Below, piece after piece: positions 42,909 through 54,159 of a DNA stretch of 64,000 bases; the first letter of the stretch is position 1; every line of letters begins with the position of its first letter. The stretch is from Mesostigma viride (taxonomy: Eukaryota; Streptophyta; Mesostigmatophyceae; Mesostigmatales; Mesostigmataceae), in contig RPFO01000041.1 of assembly GCA_009746045.1 (NCBI GenBank), positions 2,646,613 through 2,710,612 on the forward strand. The letters are read 5' to 3'. The notes beneath the pieces were generated by a model. The model did not search any database. It saw only the letters and a program-made list of their open reading frames with translations, and was not told the DNA's origin. Made by a program: the position numbers and the translations under genes.

Positions 42909-45706
42909 CATACACTTTCCTAGTCACCGTGTGCTCTGCATCATGAGTGTGAACATACAGAACGCCCTCCCAGTATTCTACAGGTCTATTGCCAAAGTTG
43001 CCCCTCTGGATAGCTGCAGTAGCCATGTCCTCCGTCTTGGTGAAGGCCTAGATGACGTCCAGCAGGGAAATATTCAAAGGATTAGGCAACACCAGGTCCT
43101 TGTCAGGTCCCAGGGGCTGCATCTGCATCTCCTCTTCCTGCCCAGGGCTAGCCACCAACTGCTTGGATGAGACAGTAGTAGCTATAGGCCCTTTTGGCCT
43201 TGCCATCATCACCTGAGAGGCCAACACCTTGGACCGGCCTACCAACGCAGGGTCCATGACCCACTTCCTGGGCCTACCTCTGCTGCGCCTAGCAGGGTCT
43301 CCTTCACCCGGCTGCACTGTGGGAATGGGCACCACACCTTCAGGACTTCTCCTAAGACTGTCAGACAGTGACTGGACACCCTCCTGGACGCCTGTCAACT
43401 CTGGGACAGAGCCCTGGTCGATGAGCATCACGGGACCACCGTTATTCCCTACAGGTGGTGCCAACAGTTGAGAAACCTTCTGGTTGTTGGCCTGAGCTCT
43501 AGTCAAGGCTCCACACTCTACCACAGAAATCAGGGCAGCACAGATGTCCAAGTCCTCATGAAAACTTCCCATCAAATCCCTCCTCCTGGACAGGGCGTCA
43601 GGCACCACATTCTGCGTACCAGGAATGTACCTCACAGAGAAAGGTCCAAACCCCCCCAGGAACTCCATCCATCCAGCCATCCTCTTACTCATCCGGGTCT
43701 GTTCCAACACATGTACCAAGGGCCTGTGGTCAGTCATCAGGGTAATAGACTCGTTGCCCTGCCCATCCTGGCGCTGCTGGCCACAGAAAACTGAGCCCCC
43801 TTCAGTAGGTGTTCCCACTTGTGACAGGCCACCACCAATCCCAACAGCTCCTGCTCATGAACAGGGTAGTTACGTTCTGCAGACGTCATACTCCTGGACA
43901 TGTATTCCACTGGTTGAGGGCCCTTACCATGATCTTGCATTAGTACTGCACCAATAGCACCCTGTGAGGCATCAGACCTAACCTGGTATGGCAAGTCTGG
44001 GTTGGGGCCCACCAACAAGGGAGCAGTGGTAAGCTTCTGCTTCAACACATCAAAAGCTTGCTGGCATGCTGCAGTCCACTCAAAGGGAACATCCTTCTTG
44101 AGCAGGGCTAACAGGGGACCAGAGATGGCCGCCATGTCAGGGATGAACCGTCGGTACCAGCCCACCAGGCCCAGAAAGGATCTGACATCCTGAGCTGACT
44201 TCAACACAGGCCACTCCAAAACAGCAGAGACCTTGCTGGCCTCAGGAGTCATACCTGCAGCGCTCAGCTGGTAGCCCAGAAACTTCACCTCTTGGCCCCA
44301 CTCCACCTTGGACCTCTTCACCGACAGATGATACTGATGGATCACCTTAAGGACCTCCTCCACGTTCTCCAGATGCTCCCTGAAGGTACGAGAGTGTACC
44401 AGAATGTCGTCCAGGTAGACGACCACACAAGTCCTGAAGACCACCCTGGTAGTGTCACACAAGTGGGCAATGTCCTTGAACCTGGGGTTGCGAAGGTCAG
44501 GTGAGATCTGGGGCAGGGCATTTCCAGTCAGGTGGCCAAAGATGGCATTGACAAACATCTGCATAGTGGCAGGACTGTTAGAGGCACCCATGGGCATTAC
44601 TGTCCACTGGAACTGTCCCCATGGGTAGAAAAGGCCGTCTTGGGGATGTCCTCAGTAGCCACCCTGATCTGCCAGAAAGCATGCCTGAGGTCAAACTTGG
44701 TAAAGAAGGCAGCTCCTGCAGTCCTCTCCAGCAACTCATCAATTCTGGGCAGAGGGTACCTGGACTTGACAGTCACCTTGTTCAGTCCCCTCAGGTCAAT
44801 GCACAACCTCCACCCCCCATCATGCTTGGGTACAAGCAAACACCCAGAACTGAAAGGACTGTTAGCTGGGAGGATCAGACCAGCCTCCAACAGGCCAATA
44901 AGTATGGTCTTCAGCTCTGCCATCTCTGCAGGGCCCATCCTGTACATAGGCACAAAAGGAGGACGAGCACCCTCTACCAACTTGATGACATGTGTGATGG
45001 GTCCCTCAGGAGGATACTGGGGCATCTTGTCCTCAAAGATGGCTCCATACCTGTCCAACAAGGCATCATGCTGCTGTTGTTGCTCAGTGGTGACAGTAGA
45101 ACTGACAGCATTGACAGAATGACCACTAGCAGACTCAGGTTCATTAGGCACCAAATGCAGGAAAAAGATGTGTTCCACTGGATAGGTGGCCAAATAAGAC
45201 AGAGTATGCTTGGCAGACCACACATGCTTCAGTAGGGCAGCCCGTTTCTCCTCCAAAGTCGGCTCTTGATCCACCCCTTTCGCACCTGCTTCCCCTCCCT
45301 TGCCATCATTGACAGCTGTCTGTGTGGAACAGCACTCAGTGGCTGTTCTTCTCCCCCCTGGCAACACACAGGTAGCATCCCACACTGTCCCATCCTTGAA
45401 CTGGACCACCCTGTCAGGCCAAGAAATAGCAGGATTGGTGTCAGACAACCATGGGATCCCCAAAATCACATCTGCTGCCGTGAGGGGAATGACATCTGCT
45501 GTCACTTCCAAAGTCTGGGATGAACAAACTTGGAAGATGAGCTGCACATAGCCAGGTGAGCAGCTTCTCCTGCCATCAGAATACTGCACCATGACAGGTG
45601 TGGGGTGGGCCAACACAGGCAACTTCAACTCCTGCACCAAGGATGCAGCAATATAATTACTGCCAGCACCAGAATCAATCATAAACAAGCAAGCTGGCTG
45701 AGCCAA
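42909..45706 (-). pseudogene. Ty3-like pol: protease, RT, RNase H; frameshifts and a stop
   Basis: Minus strand. The aspartic protease motif is MIDSGAGSNY (about 45675). RT follows with the LDLRGLNKVT-type region, then a one-base shift near 44597-44625 separates the AFSTHG end from the MPMGASNSPATMQ start. VVYLDDILVHS (about 44395-44425) is the catalytic motif. A second shift near 43790 separates RT/RNase H from the TDHRPLVHVLEQ block. A linker then carries RGRPRKW, an AT-hook-like motif, and an in-frame TAG at 43048-43050. The frame continues (GVLYVHTHDAEHTVTRKVY) to copy 4. No HHCC or DDE integrase is seen. Confidence 0.8.
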
Positions 45707-45885
45707 GGGACTGGCACGTTGAGGAGCCTAGCCTGAAACTTGAGTAAGTGACCTGGTACAGGAGGACCCACAGGGACAGCAGGGTCAGAAGCACCCACAG
45801 TGTTCACTGGCCTAACGTCAACAGCAGGCAGGTCAGACCTGGCCATGACAGAAGGATGACCTGGGGACCCAACTAGTTTTTTGAC

Positions 45886-47618
45886 TCAGGTGGGTCTGGG
45901 GTGCTCCACTGCCTGATGGTGGAAGCTGCTCAGGTGGTGCTGGAGGCTCATCCTCGTCCCCCCATCCTCCTCATCTGCCAGCAGCTGCATGAGAGCGTTC
46001 ACCATCCTACGCTTATCCTGTCTGCTGAAGGGCCGAGCGCGGGACTGGAACCTCCCAGAGGGCTGGAAGTTGGGCTGGAACCCTGGCTGCATCCGGTGAT
46101 CGCCAGCAGGAACGCCAGGAGGAAGGCTGGGTGGCCTGGGAGATGGCAGGGCGCCAAAAGGTCCTCTCGTGGCAGGGGGAAACTGGTCCCGTCTAGGGCA
46201 GTCCCGTGCAAAGTGACCTGGCTGGTTGCAGATAAAACAGTTACCCTGGGTGGGATCCAAGGCATTGAGCTCCCCCAGGAGGTCATCCAGCTGGTTCAGG
46301 GACTTCTTGATGGGTGGCACTGGCGTGGCCACAGGCTCCCACTTGACAGAAAAAGCAGGCACACGACAGAGGGTGAGCACATAAGACAACACCTTGTCCC
46401 ATTGCCAGTCCACGTAGTCGAACTGGGAGAAGTGCTTGTCCACATCCAGTCGCACGTGTGGAGCCATGCCATGCAGTAGTCTGTGAAGCGCCTCTGCGTC
46501 AGAGCATTGGGGAATCTTGGCTCTAAGGTTGGTGAATTGCTCCACGAACTGTGGCAGCGTCAAACCAGCCTGCGTACAGTTAGCCAGTGCGTCCCGATCC
46601 ATGCGAAGCTGATCCTGGGGTAACAGAAACCGGCGAAAGCCCAATAGGAGAGAGGGGAGGTCGGTACACGCACGTCCAGCCACAGAACGCAAAAACTCAT
46701 CAAAACGGTCGCTGGCACTGTCGCTCATCCGCTGCCTAACCATTCTCTTCTGGATGTCCATCGTGAGACGTTCCTCTGCCTTGGGCCCGTAGTTGGCGAA
46801 GTGGATAGCGAAGACATCCTGAAACTTGGTGGAGAAATGGTCGAAGCTGCGATGGGTAAGGTTGGTCAGCGATAGCTTGTCTACCGACTCCACCTTGGGA
46901 AAAGGAACAGTACGAGGATACAAAGACGTGAGCTCCATCACTGGGGCGTGTGGTGCATTCTGACTCTCCGGCAATGTCGCAGCCACCGAGAGCCGTGGAG
47001 GCTCATGCCCCTGTGCATCTGTCCCTTCATCAACAAAAGGAGCGTCAACCGCATATACCCTTCGTATACCCAGTGTTGGAGACGGTTGATCCACGAAAAC
47101 AGACTCTCCATCGCCCGCCTGCCCTTGCGACTCAAGTTGCTGCACACGCGCAATAGTCCTACCCACACTCTTCTCCAGCGCTTCCGCCACACTTCTAGCT
47201 CTCGCAGCTTCCTCACGTTCATGTTGTAATCGAATTTTCTCCGCTGTCAGCTCGTCAGCCGCTAGCCGAGTGCCGTCTCGCCCCGGCACCGTGTTGTAGC
47301 CAAAACGAATAGCCGAACCGTATTCGGGTGCTGGCGAACGCGTGTCTCCACGTTGGAGAACCGTGGTCCACCTCTACCAGTGCCACGCAGGGAGGGCTCG
47401 CCTGGTTGCACACCGAGGGGCAAGATGGAGAACTTTGGGCCGACCGACAGCGAATATCTGCGGGAAGCAGACATTAAGGTGGTATCTCCAAATAGTTGAC
47501 GTCTGGGAGTAGATGATGAAACCCTTTCATCACCGGTCGTCCGTTGAGCTGCTAAAGATGTGGTTGCATCTTCAACTCTCTTACTTGATAACGGTGGTTG
47601 TGTCTCCGGGTTACTCAT
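45886..47618 (-). pseudogene. Ty3-like gag with CCHC zinc knuckle, one frameshift
   Basis: ATG at 47618 (MSNPETQPPLSS). The N-terminal 115 codons are in one frame; a one-base indel near 47275 moves to the frame that continues (DGTRLAADELTAEK, a coiled-coil-like start) to the stop at 45886. The capsid-like middle contains the retrotransposon-gag pattern (FDHFSTKFQDVFA, RLLHGMAPHVRLDV). The zinc knuckle CFICNQPGHFARDC is at 46198-46239, followed by a Pro-rich tail. It binds element RNA in the particle, by family knowledge. Confidence 0.82.
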
Positions 47619-47825
47619 CACTCCATGGGTCGCGCATGCCGGACTGGGGAACGTTAGAGACTTATGGCTCAAAGCAGTTCTCAGAGCAAGACTGTCACAT
47701 AAGGATGAGTCACACTCTAAAAACTGTCCGAACACACAGCATAACGTACCCTCTCAAGGTCGGGCAAGAATTCCATTGTTAATCGTGAACTAATACTATC
47801 AAGACAACCAACACCTAGGTAGAAA

Positions 47826-47837
47826 CCTCCGATACCA
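47826..47837 (-). other. Primer-binding site, initiator-Met-tRNA-like
   Basis: TGGTATCGGAGG one base after the 5' LTR; the common initiator-Met site is TGGTATCAGAGC, so 10 of 12 agree. Confidence 0.7.
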
Positions 47838-47838
47838 A

Positions 47839-48541
47839 TGTAACGACTAAAAATGTTGTGTTTGCAACAGCCTCAGTTTCCACATTGATGTGAAAAGATC
47901 TTTATACCTGGGTTGGAGTCGCGACAGATAACTTCACGTCCAGAGAAGCAATGAAGATGGATCTTCAACAGTTAAGGGAATGAGTCCCCACCCTTGTTAG
48001 ACACAACAGACAATGTTATATCCAAGTCGACTATCTGTTGAAGTTATAGTTGACTTTTAGCGAGGGTTGTTTGATTGATGAAACAAGGAAACCCTTGAAT
48101 TACACCATAGCTTTATTTCTCATACACGCGCACGTGCACAGCCGCCACAAACAGGATAAAAGTCATCGTGCACGCAGAGTCGGCTCAGCCCTAACCCGGA
48201 AGGACCAATCAAAAGTGAGAATCACTCAAGATAAGATCTTAGCTTCCAAATCCTCAACACAACACAAAGCCAGCACGTACGGAATCTCCATGACCTGGAA
48301 CCAGATCCACCAGGTACAACGGTATTAAAGAGAATCTATGACTGACTGAACAAAACCATGCAAAGTACCCTACGTGGATCAGGCCACGACCAATGAGGGT
48401 AGAACAATAAATTCCACAGATCTCAGCAGGCCCAATATCCGTCAGATGTCGAAGCCTCCTAATTTCCCAAATAATTGTCCTAAAGAACTCATAATAAGAT
48501 CAACAGTAGGAAAACTTTGGATGTAACATTTGGTTGTTACA
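47839..48541 (-). repeat. 5' LTR, 703 bp
   Basis: Minus strand, starts TGTAACAACC and ends GTCGTTACA, so TG...CA ends with a short inverted repeat TGTAACRAC. The other LTR survives only as 35434-35490. Confidence 0.85.
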
Positions 48542-48767
48542 GGCGCCTGCGGTGCGTGATTGATCTTACGATCGGGATTCCCTGATTTTGCCTGGGGGAG
48601 CGGAGGGATGGAGGTGCGCCGCTACCTTGGAGGCGCTACATCGTTGCCCAGTGGTGCAAGTCGACATGCGGGAGCCAAACGGGGTGGCCACGCCCTCTCT
48701 GGAGGGTCTGACAGCCTTGGATGGGCCTCAGATGTAGTTCGAACTAGTTCAAAGTTAGTACAGGTAG
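48542..48767 (+). repeat. Orphan family-1 pieces: 15 bp of RNase H plus 211 bp of an A unit
   Basis: 48542-48556 equals part of family-1 RNase H (around EAPAVR). 48557-48767 is the first 211 bp of a sense A unit, cut in its phased array by the B2 end of copy 5. These mark a further family-1 insertion whose remainder is lost. Confidence 0.75.
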
Positions 48768-49602
48768 TCCACTGTGCATTGCCTAGGTCCACTTCTGGTT
48801 GAAGGGCACCAGAACTTGTTTATTACACTATATGTTGAAGCCGACCGGACTTAGTAGACAGAGAGACATAAAATATTTTTTGGCAGTCCCTGGCCGCCGC
48901 TTCCACTTGACCCCCAAAGACAAAACAGAAAAGGGTGGGTGGGTGGGGAAAACTGATAAGCTGGCTTGGCAGCCATCACCACCTTGAAATACATCGCATC
49001 AACGTTGCATCCGTGACACACGCAAGTGCGGCGCCCCGCTGGCGCGGCGCTCCATGTAAGAATGACCTCAGAATACTACTGTACTAGATCTAGGACCCTG
49101 ATACTACTTTTTTCAACATTGTACTACATTTTTATGATGTCACACATGTTCTGTCATGCCAGAACCGTTCAGCAACCACCTGGCATATCTTGAGGGTCCC
49201 TGGATACTAGTTGAAGTAGATTGAACTCGTTTGAACTAATTTGTACTACCTGTACTAACTTTGAACTAGTTCGAACTACATCTGAGGCCCATCCAAGGCT
49301 GTCAGACCCTCCAGAGAGGGCGTGGCCACCCCGTTTGGCTCCCGCATGTCGACTTGCACCACTGGGCAACGGTGTAGCGCCTCCAAGGTAGCGGCGCACC
49401 TCCATCCCTCCGCTCCCCCAGGCAAAATCAGGGAATCCCGATCGTAAGATCAATCATCCACTGTGCATTGCCTAGGTCCACTTCTGGTTGAAGGGCACCA
49501 GAACTTGTTTATTACACTATATGTTGAAGCCGACCGGACTTAGTAGACAGAGAGACATAAAATATTTTTTGGCAGTCCCTGGCCGCCGCTTCCACTTGAC
49601 CC
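48768..49602 (-). repeat. B2-joint-A2-B1 of copy 5
   Basis: Mirror of 5315-6149. The G-quadruplex tract is on the plus strand at 48933-48948. Confidence 0.85.
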
Positions 49603-49682
49603 GCATCTCCAACCTGGCCGCAGGCCGTACATCTGGAAACCGCGTCAGGAGCCATGGGAGGGCACATCCTTACCCTCCAGCT

Positions 49683-49720
49683 GGTGAAGCCCTAGCGTGT
49701 CCGCTAGAGTGCGCCTCACC
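49683..49720 (-). promoter_or_regulatory. Conserved 3' hairpin, copy 5
   Basis: Reverse complement of the copy 1 hairpin, 17 bp after the ORF2 stop. Confidence 0.7.
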
Positions 49721-49736
49721 GAAGTATGGCCGAAAT

Positions 49737-52700
49737 CTATGGCCCAAAGTGACGACGCCAGTCACGGGGGGGCAGTCTGCCCGCGAGGTCCCACACCACC
49801 TGGGGCACCCGCACCTGCAGGGCGCGGTGGAGCCCCACGTAATGGTCCACGGACGAAAACTGGCGCCACCGGCCACGCTTTTGGATGTCCGCGATTGGTA
49901 CCCCGCGCAGGTAGTCATGGGTGGCCCCCCCGTGGCGCATGCTGTAGGGTGAAAACATCCCCCGCAAGCCAAGGAGGTCCCAGGCGGCGTGCCACCGCCG
50001 CAAGAAACGGCTGTAGCTGAGTGCGCCAAAGAGCAGCTCCTCGTGCGCCCGCCCAGCACACAGGGCGCCAAGCAACGTGAGTGAAAGGGGCTCAACAACC
50101 ACCACTGCCTGGGCCTGGCCCTTGGCTGTCTTGGGGTCGCGTAGCAGCAGCGCACCCTGGTTACTCGGCCCCAGGCGGAAGTCCCCGCGCAGAGCCACGT
50201 CCCCCACGCGAAGCTTGAACGCTTCTCCGATGCGCAAGTATTGCTGAAAAACAATGATGCAGCAGCAGGCAGCTAATATCGAGCCTTGTGCACGAAGAAT
50301 GTTTGCCACGAGGTACAGTAGCTGCCACGGGACGGGGTGAGGGCTCTGCACGGGAACTCGTCGCGCCCAGCCGGCCAGCAAGCGACGCGCCTCGTACCAC
50401 CCCTTAATCTCATTGGGGAAGTACAGCTGCAGCCCGCATAACGCGCGCACAACCATGGTCCGGCTTCCCCCTTCCTCATACACGCTCACCAGCCACTCAC
50501 AAAAGACGCCTTCCGCCTCCGTCTTGGCCACGGGAGCGAGGGGTTGACCATACTCCACGTACGCCCTCAGCGCTCGGTGATATGCAGCTAGCGTGCTGGG
50601 CTGCACAGTGGCCTCCAGCAATTCCTGCCGCCCATGTGGCCCCGGATTGCTCTCCACGTCGCCATCCGCAGTGAGGTTGCGCACCCATCGACCACGACTG
50701 GGCGCGTCGGCCGGGTTGCGCTCCGACCTCACATACACCCAGTGGTAGCGGGTGTTGCTGGCCAGCCCTAGCGCGATCGCCCGGCGGCACCAGGCGTTCA
50801 GCCGGTAGGACGACGAACGCCCTTTGACGAGCGCACCGACAACTGCCGAATTGTCCACCAGCCGCACGTGACGTTGCTGCCAGTGAACCTGTGAGCGCAG
50901 GCCCCACTCGATCCCTTGCACAGCCGCACGAATCTCCTTCTCGTTGATGTGGGCCGAGGGATCGAGCCACCGGTGGGCAAGAGCGGTCCTCCACTGCGCC
51001 GCTGCCATGGCTCGGTGCTCAATCTCCCCTGTGCGCTCCACGCTGGCCGTCTCAGAGTCCACACAGAGCGTCTTCCAGCCCTTCCGCTCCCGACAGTTGG
51101 ACAGGCCACGCACCGCAGGCGCCTCCCACCGGCTGTACACCACCCCAGAACCGTGGGTTGACGCATCAGTGGCCACCACGGTGCAGCTCAGGGGCTGGTC
51201 GCGCTGCGCATGCACCAGCGGGGCCAAGTCCATTGCAGCCTGGAGCTCTTCCCTTACACTACCCCACAGCCGATAGCTCCAGCCCCGCTTGTGCACCAGG
51301 ACTTGCTGCAGCAAGCGGTAGGCGTGAAACCAGATGGACAGTAGACCCCGACGCAGCAAGTGGACCCACACCCACCGTCCCAGCAACGAGGCCAGTTGGT
51401 GGTAAGTGGCCCGTCCACGCCCCAGCATTGCCTGCGTGTCGCGCACCAAGGCCGCCATCCGGGCCGCGCTCGGCCGCATGGACCCGTCCTGGCAGAACTC
51501 AATCCCCAAGATTTCCACCGGGCGCCCCTCCTCAGCTCTCTCCACCTTCTTCTCGTTGACCACCAACCCCTTGGGACCGTAGCTCTCCTCGCACGCCTTG
51601 GTGAGCACGGCGTTGGTCTCCTCCGCGCTCCGCCCATGGGTGACCCCCAGATCATCGATCATGACCAGCTGAGCGGGATGTGGGGGATCCTCCGGCAGCA
51701 GCCGCCACGCTGCACTGGCTGCGCTCTCCACCAACTCCAGCGGGTCCATGCCATCCCCGCGCACTGTGCGCACCCCCATCAAGTGCATGGGATATGACAG
51801 CCCTCTCTTGGCATCGAGCACCCCCGCCCCGTAGAGACAGTGCAGGTGGGCAACCTGTGCAAGGACCACCGAGTGGCTCCAGCCCATGACAAGGACCCGG
51901 AACCTGGGGTACAACTTTCGCCGTCGTCCCAGCTGGCCGACCTCATCGGACCACACGGGGGGCAGCGAGAAATAGGGGCGCCAGCTCTCAGGTACCTCGA
52001 ACCGGTAATAGTAGGTGTCAAGGTCTGTCTTGCCCGAATAGCATGGCGCCCCCACACTCAGCTCAGCGACCTCGCCCAAGTTAGGCAGGTAACAGGTAGG
52101 CGGCTTGAGGAAGCGCCGGTTGCACGGCACCATATTCCCTATAAACCGCTGCCGTCGTTCGCTGGGCTCCACAACCCCGGGGTCTTTCTTGGGGACGGCA
52201 AAACAGCCGTTCACCACAGGGGGCGCCTCCTCACTGTACTCGATCATCCGCGTCTCCGCCAGCCTGATGCTCAGTCGTGCGTACGCCGCATCGCTTGCAC
52301 AACCATGAGACACCCGGCCCCGCCGCATCCACGCCCCCGCCTCCGCGTCGCATCTTTGTAGAATGTTGTTTATGTCCTCATACGTCCTCTGCCATGCCTC
52401 CGGCAGGCAGTCCAGCAGCTTGACACTACCTGCAGCTCCTCCTTTTGGCAGTGCCAGCCTCTCCGGGTCAATAATTTCGTATTGACCGCCCGGCCCGTAT
52501 GGCGCGGGCTCTGCGTCCCCCGTGTCTGTCGCCTCCGCTACGGCGGTAAGCCGGCGGTTGTAGACGCGGGCAGCATCCTCCATCCCTTGTAGGGCGGCCC
52601 TTTGGGCGACGGTGCAGGGGCTCGCAGTAATAGCCTGCTGCTGCACCGCCGGTCCACCGGACCGTTCCCGGGTCCTGCCCCACAGCCAGTTCAGGCCCCT

Positions 52701-52793
52701 TGTGGCCCGCTCTTGACACCGCAGCCTTGCTCTGGCACGCAGAGCGCGCTGCAGCCTGCGGTTGGATCGCAGGCGGCTGCGGTCGAGCGGGGG
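49737..52793 (-). CDS. ORF2 polyprotein: RT, RNase H, 2A, tyrosine recombinase (about 1018 aa), open throughout
   Basis: Only copy with an unbroken ORF2. Numbering from PPLDRS: RT about 196-434, with motif A KTDLD at about 255, MGWSHS at 303, and motif C MIDDLG at about 378 (MIDD instead of YxDD). Connection domain to about 535. RNase H 541-700 with D (ATDAS), E (NEKEIRA), D (VDNSA) and ERNPAD. 2A GDVESNPGP 711-719. Recombinase 720-1018: Arg in YLRIGEAF (about 854), Lys in PKTAKG (888), SMRHGGAT (Arg 953, His 954), GRW (976), nucleophile Tyr in DHYVG (985). The usual first His of the HxxR box is Tyr here (YSMR). The ATG is out of frame because a C run is one base short, so translation would rely on the overlap with ORF1. 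RT and RNase H make circular cDNA and the recombinase integrates it, by family knowledge. Confidence 0.88.
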   Translation of the reverse strand, partial: PPLDRSRLRSNRRLQRALRARARLRCQERATRGLNWLWGRTRERSGGPAVQQQAITASPCTVAQRAALQGMEDAARVYNRRLTAVAEATDTGDAEPAPYGPGGQYEIIDPERLALPKGGAAGSVKLLDCLPEAWQRTYEDINNILQRCDAEAGAWMRRGRVSHGCASDAAYARLSIRLAETRMIEYSEEAPPVVNGCFAVPKKDPGVVEPSERRQRFIGNMVPCNRRFLKPPTCYLPNLGEVAELSVGAPCYSGKTDLDTYYYRFEVPESWRPYFSLPPVWSDEVGQLGRRRKLYPRFRVLVMGWSHSVVLAQVAHLHCLYGAGVLDAKRGLSYPMHLMGVRTVRGDGMDPLELVESAASAAWRLLPEDPPHPAQLVMIDDLGVTHGRSAEETNAVLTKACEESYGPKGLVVNEKKVERAEEGRPVEILGIEFCQDGSMRPSAARMAALVRDTQAMLGRGRATYHQLASLLGRWVWVHLLRRGLLSIWFHAYRLLQQVLVHKRGWSYRLWGSVREELQAAMDLAPLVHAQRDQPLSCTVVATDASTHGSGVVYSRWEAPAVRGLSNCRERKGWKTLCVDSETASVERTGEIEHRAMAAAQWRTALAHRWLDPSAHINEKEIRAAVQGIEWGLRSQVHWQQRHVRLVDNSAVVGALVKGRSSSYRLNAWCRRAIALGLASNTRYHWVYVRSERNPADAPSRGRWVRNLTADGDVESNPGPHGRQELLEATVQPSTLAAYHRALRAYVEYGQPLAPVAKTEAEGVFCEWLVSVYEEGGSRTMVVRALCGLQLYFPNEIKGWYEARRLLAGWARRVPVQSPHPVPWQLLYLVANILRAQGSILAACCCIIVFQQYLRIGEAFKLRVGDVALRGDFRLGPSNQGALLLRDPKTAKGQAQAVVVVEPLSLTLLGALCAGRAHEELLFGALSYSRFLRRWHAAWDLLGLRGMFSPYSMRHGGATHDYLRGVPIADIQKRGRWRQFSSVDHYVGLHRALQVRVPQVVWDLAGRLPPRDWRRHFGP
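50637..50663 (-). other. 2A-type peptide in the intact ORF2, copy 5
   Basis: GDVESNPGP in an uninterrupted frame, 15 residues after the RNase H end. Predicts RT-RNase H of about 718 residues and recombinase of about 300 residues starting with Pro. Confidence 0.88.
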
Positions 52794-52830
52794 ACCATCT
52801 TCACTGGCAGCGGGAGCACACCCCTGCCCC

Positions 52831-53244
52831 TCACTTGTCCTTTTTGGCCGCCGCCGCCGCCGCCGATGCCAGCTCCGCCTCCTGGCGAGCCGCCTTCCGC
52901 GCTGCCCGGGCTGCTGCGCTTCCAATAGTACTGCCCTCCACCAGTGGCAGCAGGTGCATCGCCCCGTTGTTCCAGCCGCTGGTCTTCTCCACCATGAGGA
53001 ACGCCTCGACCACACGCGCCAGGTACTCGAAGCATGCCAGCTCCGTCACCACATCCTCCCCCAGCTCTTGGATGGCCACATCCAGAATGTAGGTCAGGTT
53101 GTTGCACACCAGATGGTGCGTGCTGTTCTTCCACCCGCGGGGGGCTCCCGGTGCAGCCCCAACGCCCTCCTGCTCCTTGCGAAGGGCCAAGCGGGCCTGC
53201 AGGCTCCCGTGCGCGACCTGGCGCGCATCCAGCACCTGCAGCGG
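52831..53244 (-). pseudogene. ORF1 C-terminal fragment, copy 5
   Basis: Last 138 codons of ORF1 (from QVLDARQVAH to KKDK), fused to antisense copy 6 ORF1 at 53244. Confidence 0.75.
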
Positions 53245-53245
53245 C

Positions 53246-53338
53246 CATCCGAAGAGCAAGCGCCAGGAGAAGAGACGCGCGCGGCGCGGGAGCAGCCCAG
53301 GCTCGACAGACACCAGCAGTGGGAGCGACGAGAGTCGC

Positions 53339-53386
<48 letters not shown>

Positions 53387-54127
53387 TCCGACAGCGAGAG
53401 CAGAGGCCGTGGCAGGGGCAGGGGTAGCGCTCGGTCGCGCCGCGACAAGTCCCGGGAGCGACGCGGGCATGGCAGGGGCCGTTCTGCGGAGCCCAAGGGG
53501 CGTCGGGATCGCTCCCGCGAGCGTCGCAAGGAGCGGCAGCGGTCCAGCAGCCGGAGCACGAGTCGGGACTCCTCCCAGCGGAGCTCGCGTCGATCGCGGG
53601 AGCGTGTGAGGGAGAGAGACCTGCGCCGAACCACCAAGGGGGTGCGTCTCCCCCGGCGAGCTTTCAAAGTGGCCTGGCGCCTGTTGGTCAAGGACCGCGA
53701 CGACAGGGTGCTGCCGCTGCAGGTGTTGGATGCGCGCCAGGTCGCGCACGGGAGCCTGCAGGCCCGCTTGGCCCTTCGCAAGGAGCAGGAGGGCGTTGGG
53801 GCTGCACCGGGAGCCCCCCGCGGGTGGAAGAACAGCACGCACCATCTGGTGTGCAACAACCTGACCTACATTCTGGATGTGGCCATCCAAGAGCTGGGGG
53901 AGGATGTGGTGACGGAGCTGGCCTGCTTCGAGTACCTGGCGCGTGTGGTCGAGGCGTTCCTCATGGTGGAGAAGACCAGCGGCTGGAACAACGGGGCGAT
54001 GCACCTGCTGCCACTGGTGGAGGGCAGTACTATTGGAAGCGCAGCAGCCCGGGCAGCGCGGAAGGCGGCTCGCCAGGAGGCGGAGCTGGCATCGGCGGCG
54101 GCGGCGGCGGCCAAAAAGGACAAGTGA
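53246..54127 (+). pseudogene. ORF1, copy 6, N-terminus missing
   Basis: From GHPKSKRQEK through a Ser tract of about 13, the RS-rich domain and C-terminal domain, to TGA at 54125-54127. Confidence 0.78.
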
Positions 54128-54159
54128 GGGGCAGGGGTGTGCTCCCGCTGCCAGTGAAG

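Larger units (their letters stand above)
35434..48541 (-). mobile_element. Ty3/gypsy-like LTR retrotransposon, broken and split by copy 4
   Basis: Read on the minus strand: 5' LTR 48541-47839, PBS, gag, protease, RT, RNase H to 42909; then copy 4 (42908-37244); then a 420-aa ORF, about 365 bp without a gene (35507-35872), polypurine tract and the first 57 bp of the 3' LTR (35490-35434). The two LTR pieces match over the overlap. Without copy 4 about 7.4 kb remains. No integrase motif is found on either side. Between gag and protease (45707-45885) there is a frame break or unassigned linker. Confidence 0.8.
48768..53244 (-). mobile_element. Family-1 YR retrotransposon, copy 5, with uninterrupted ORF2; 5' half missing
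   Basis: Minus strand. B2 48768-48913, joint, A2 48948-49456, B1 49457-49602, hairpin 49683-49720, ORF2 49737-52793, ORF1 C-terminal part to 53244. There it joins copy 6 head to head within ORF1, with GG/GGC microhomology. The A1 unit, leader and ORF1 N-terminus are absent. Confidence 0.88.

Noticed and set aside
49737-53015. ORF2 of copy 5 read as a 1092-aa protein from a GTG at 53015
   Set aside because: The first 74 residues are the out-of-frame ORF1 region; the conserved product starts near PPLDRS at about 52793.
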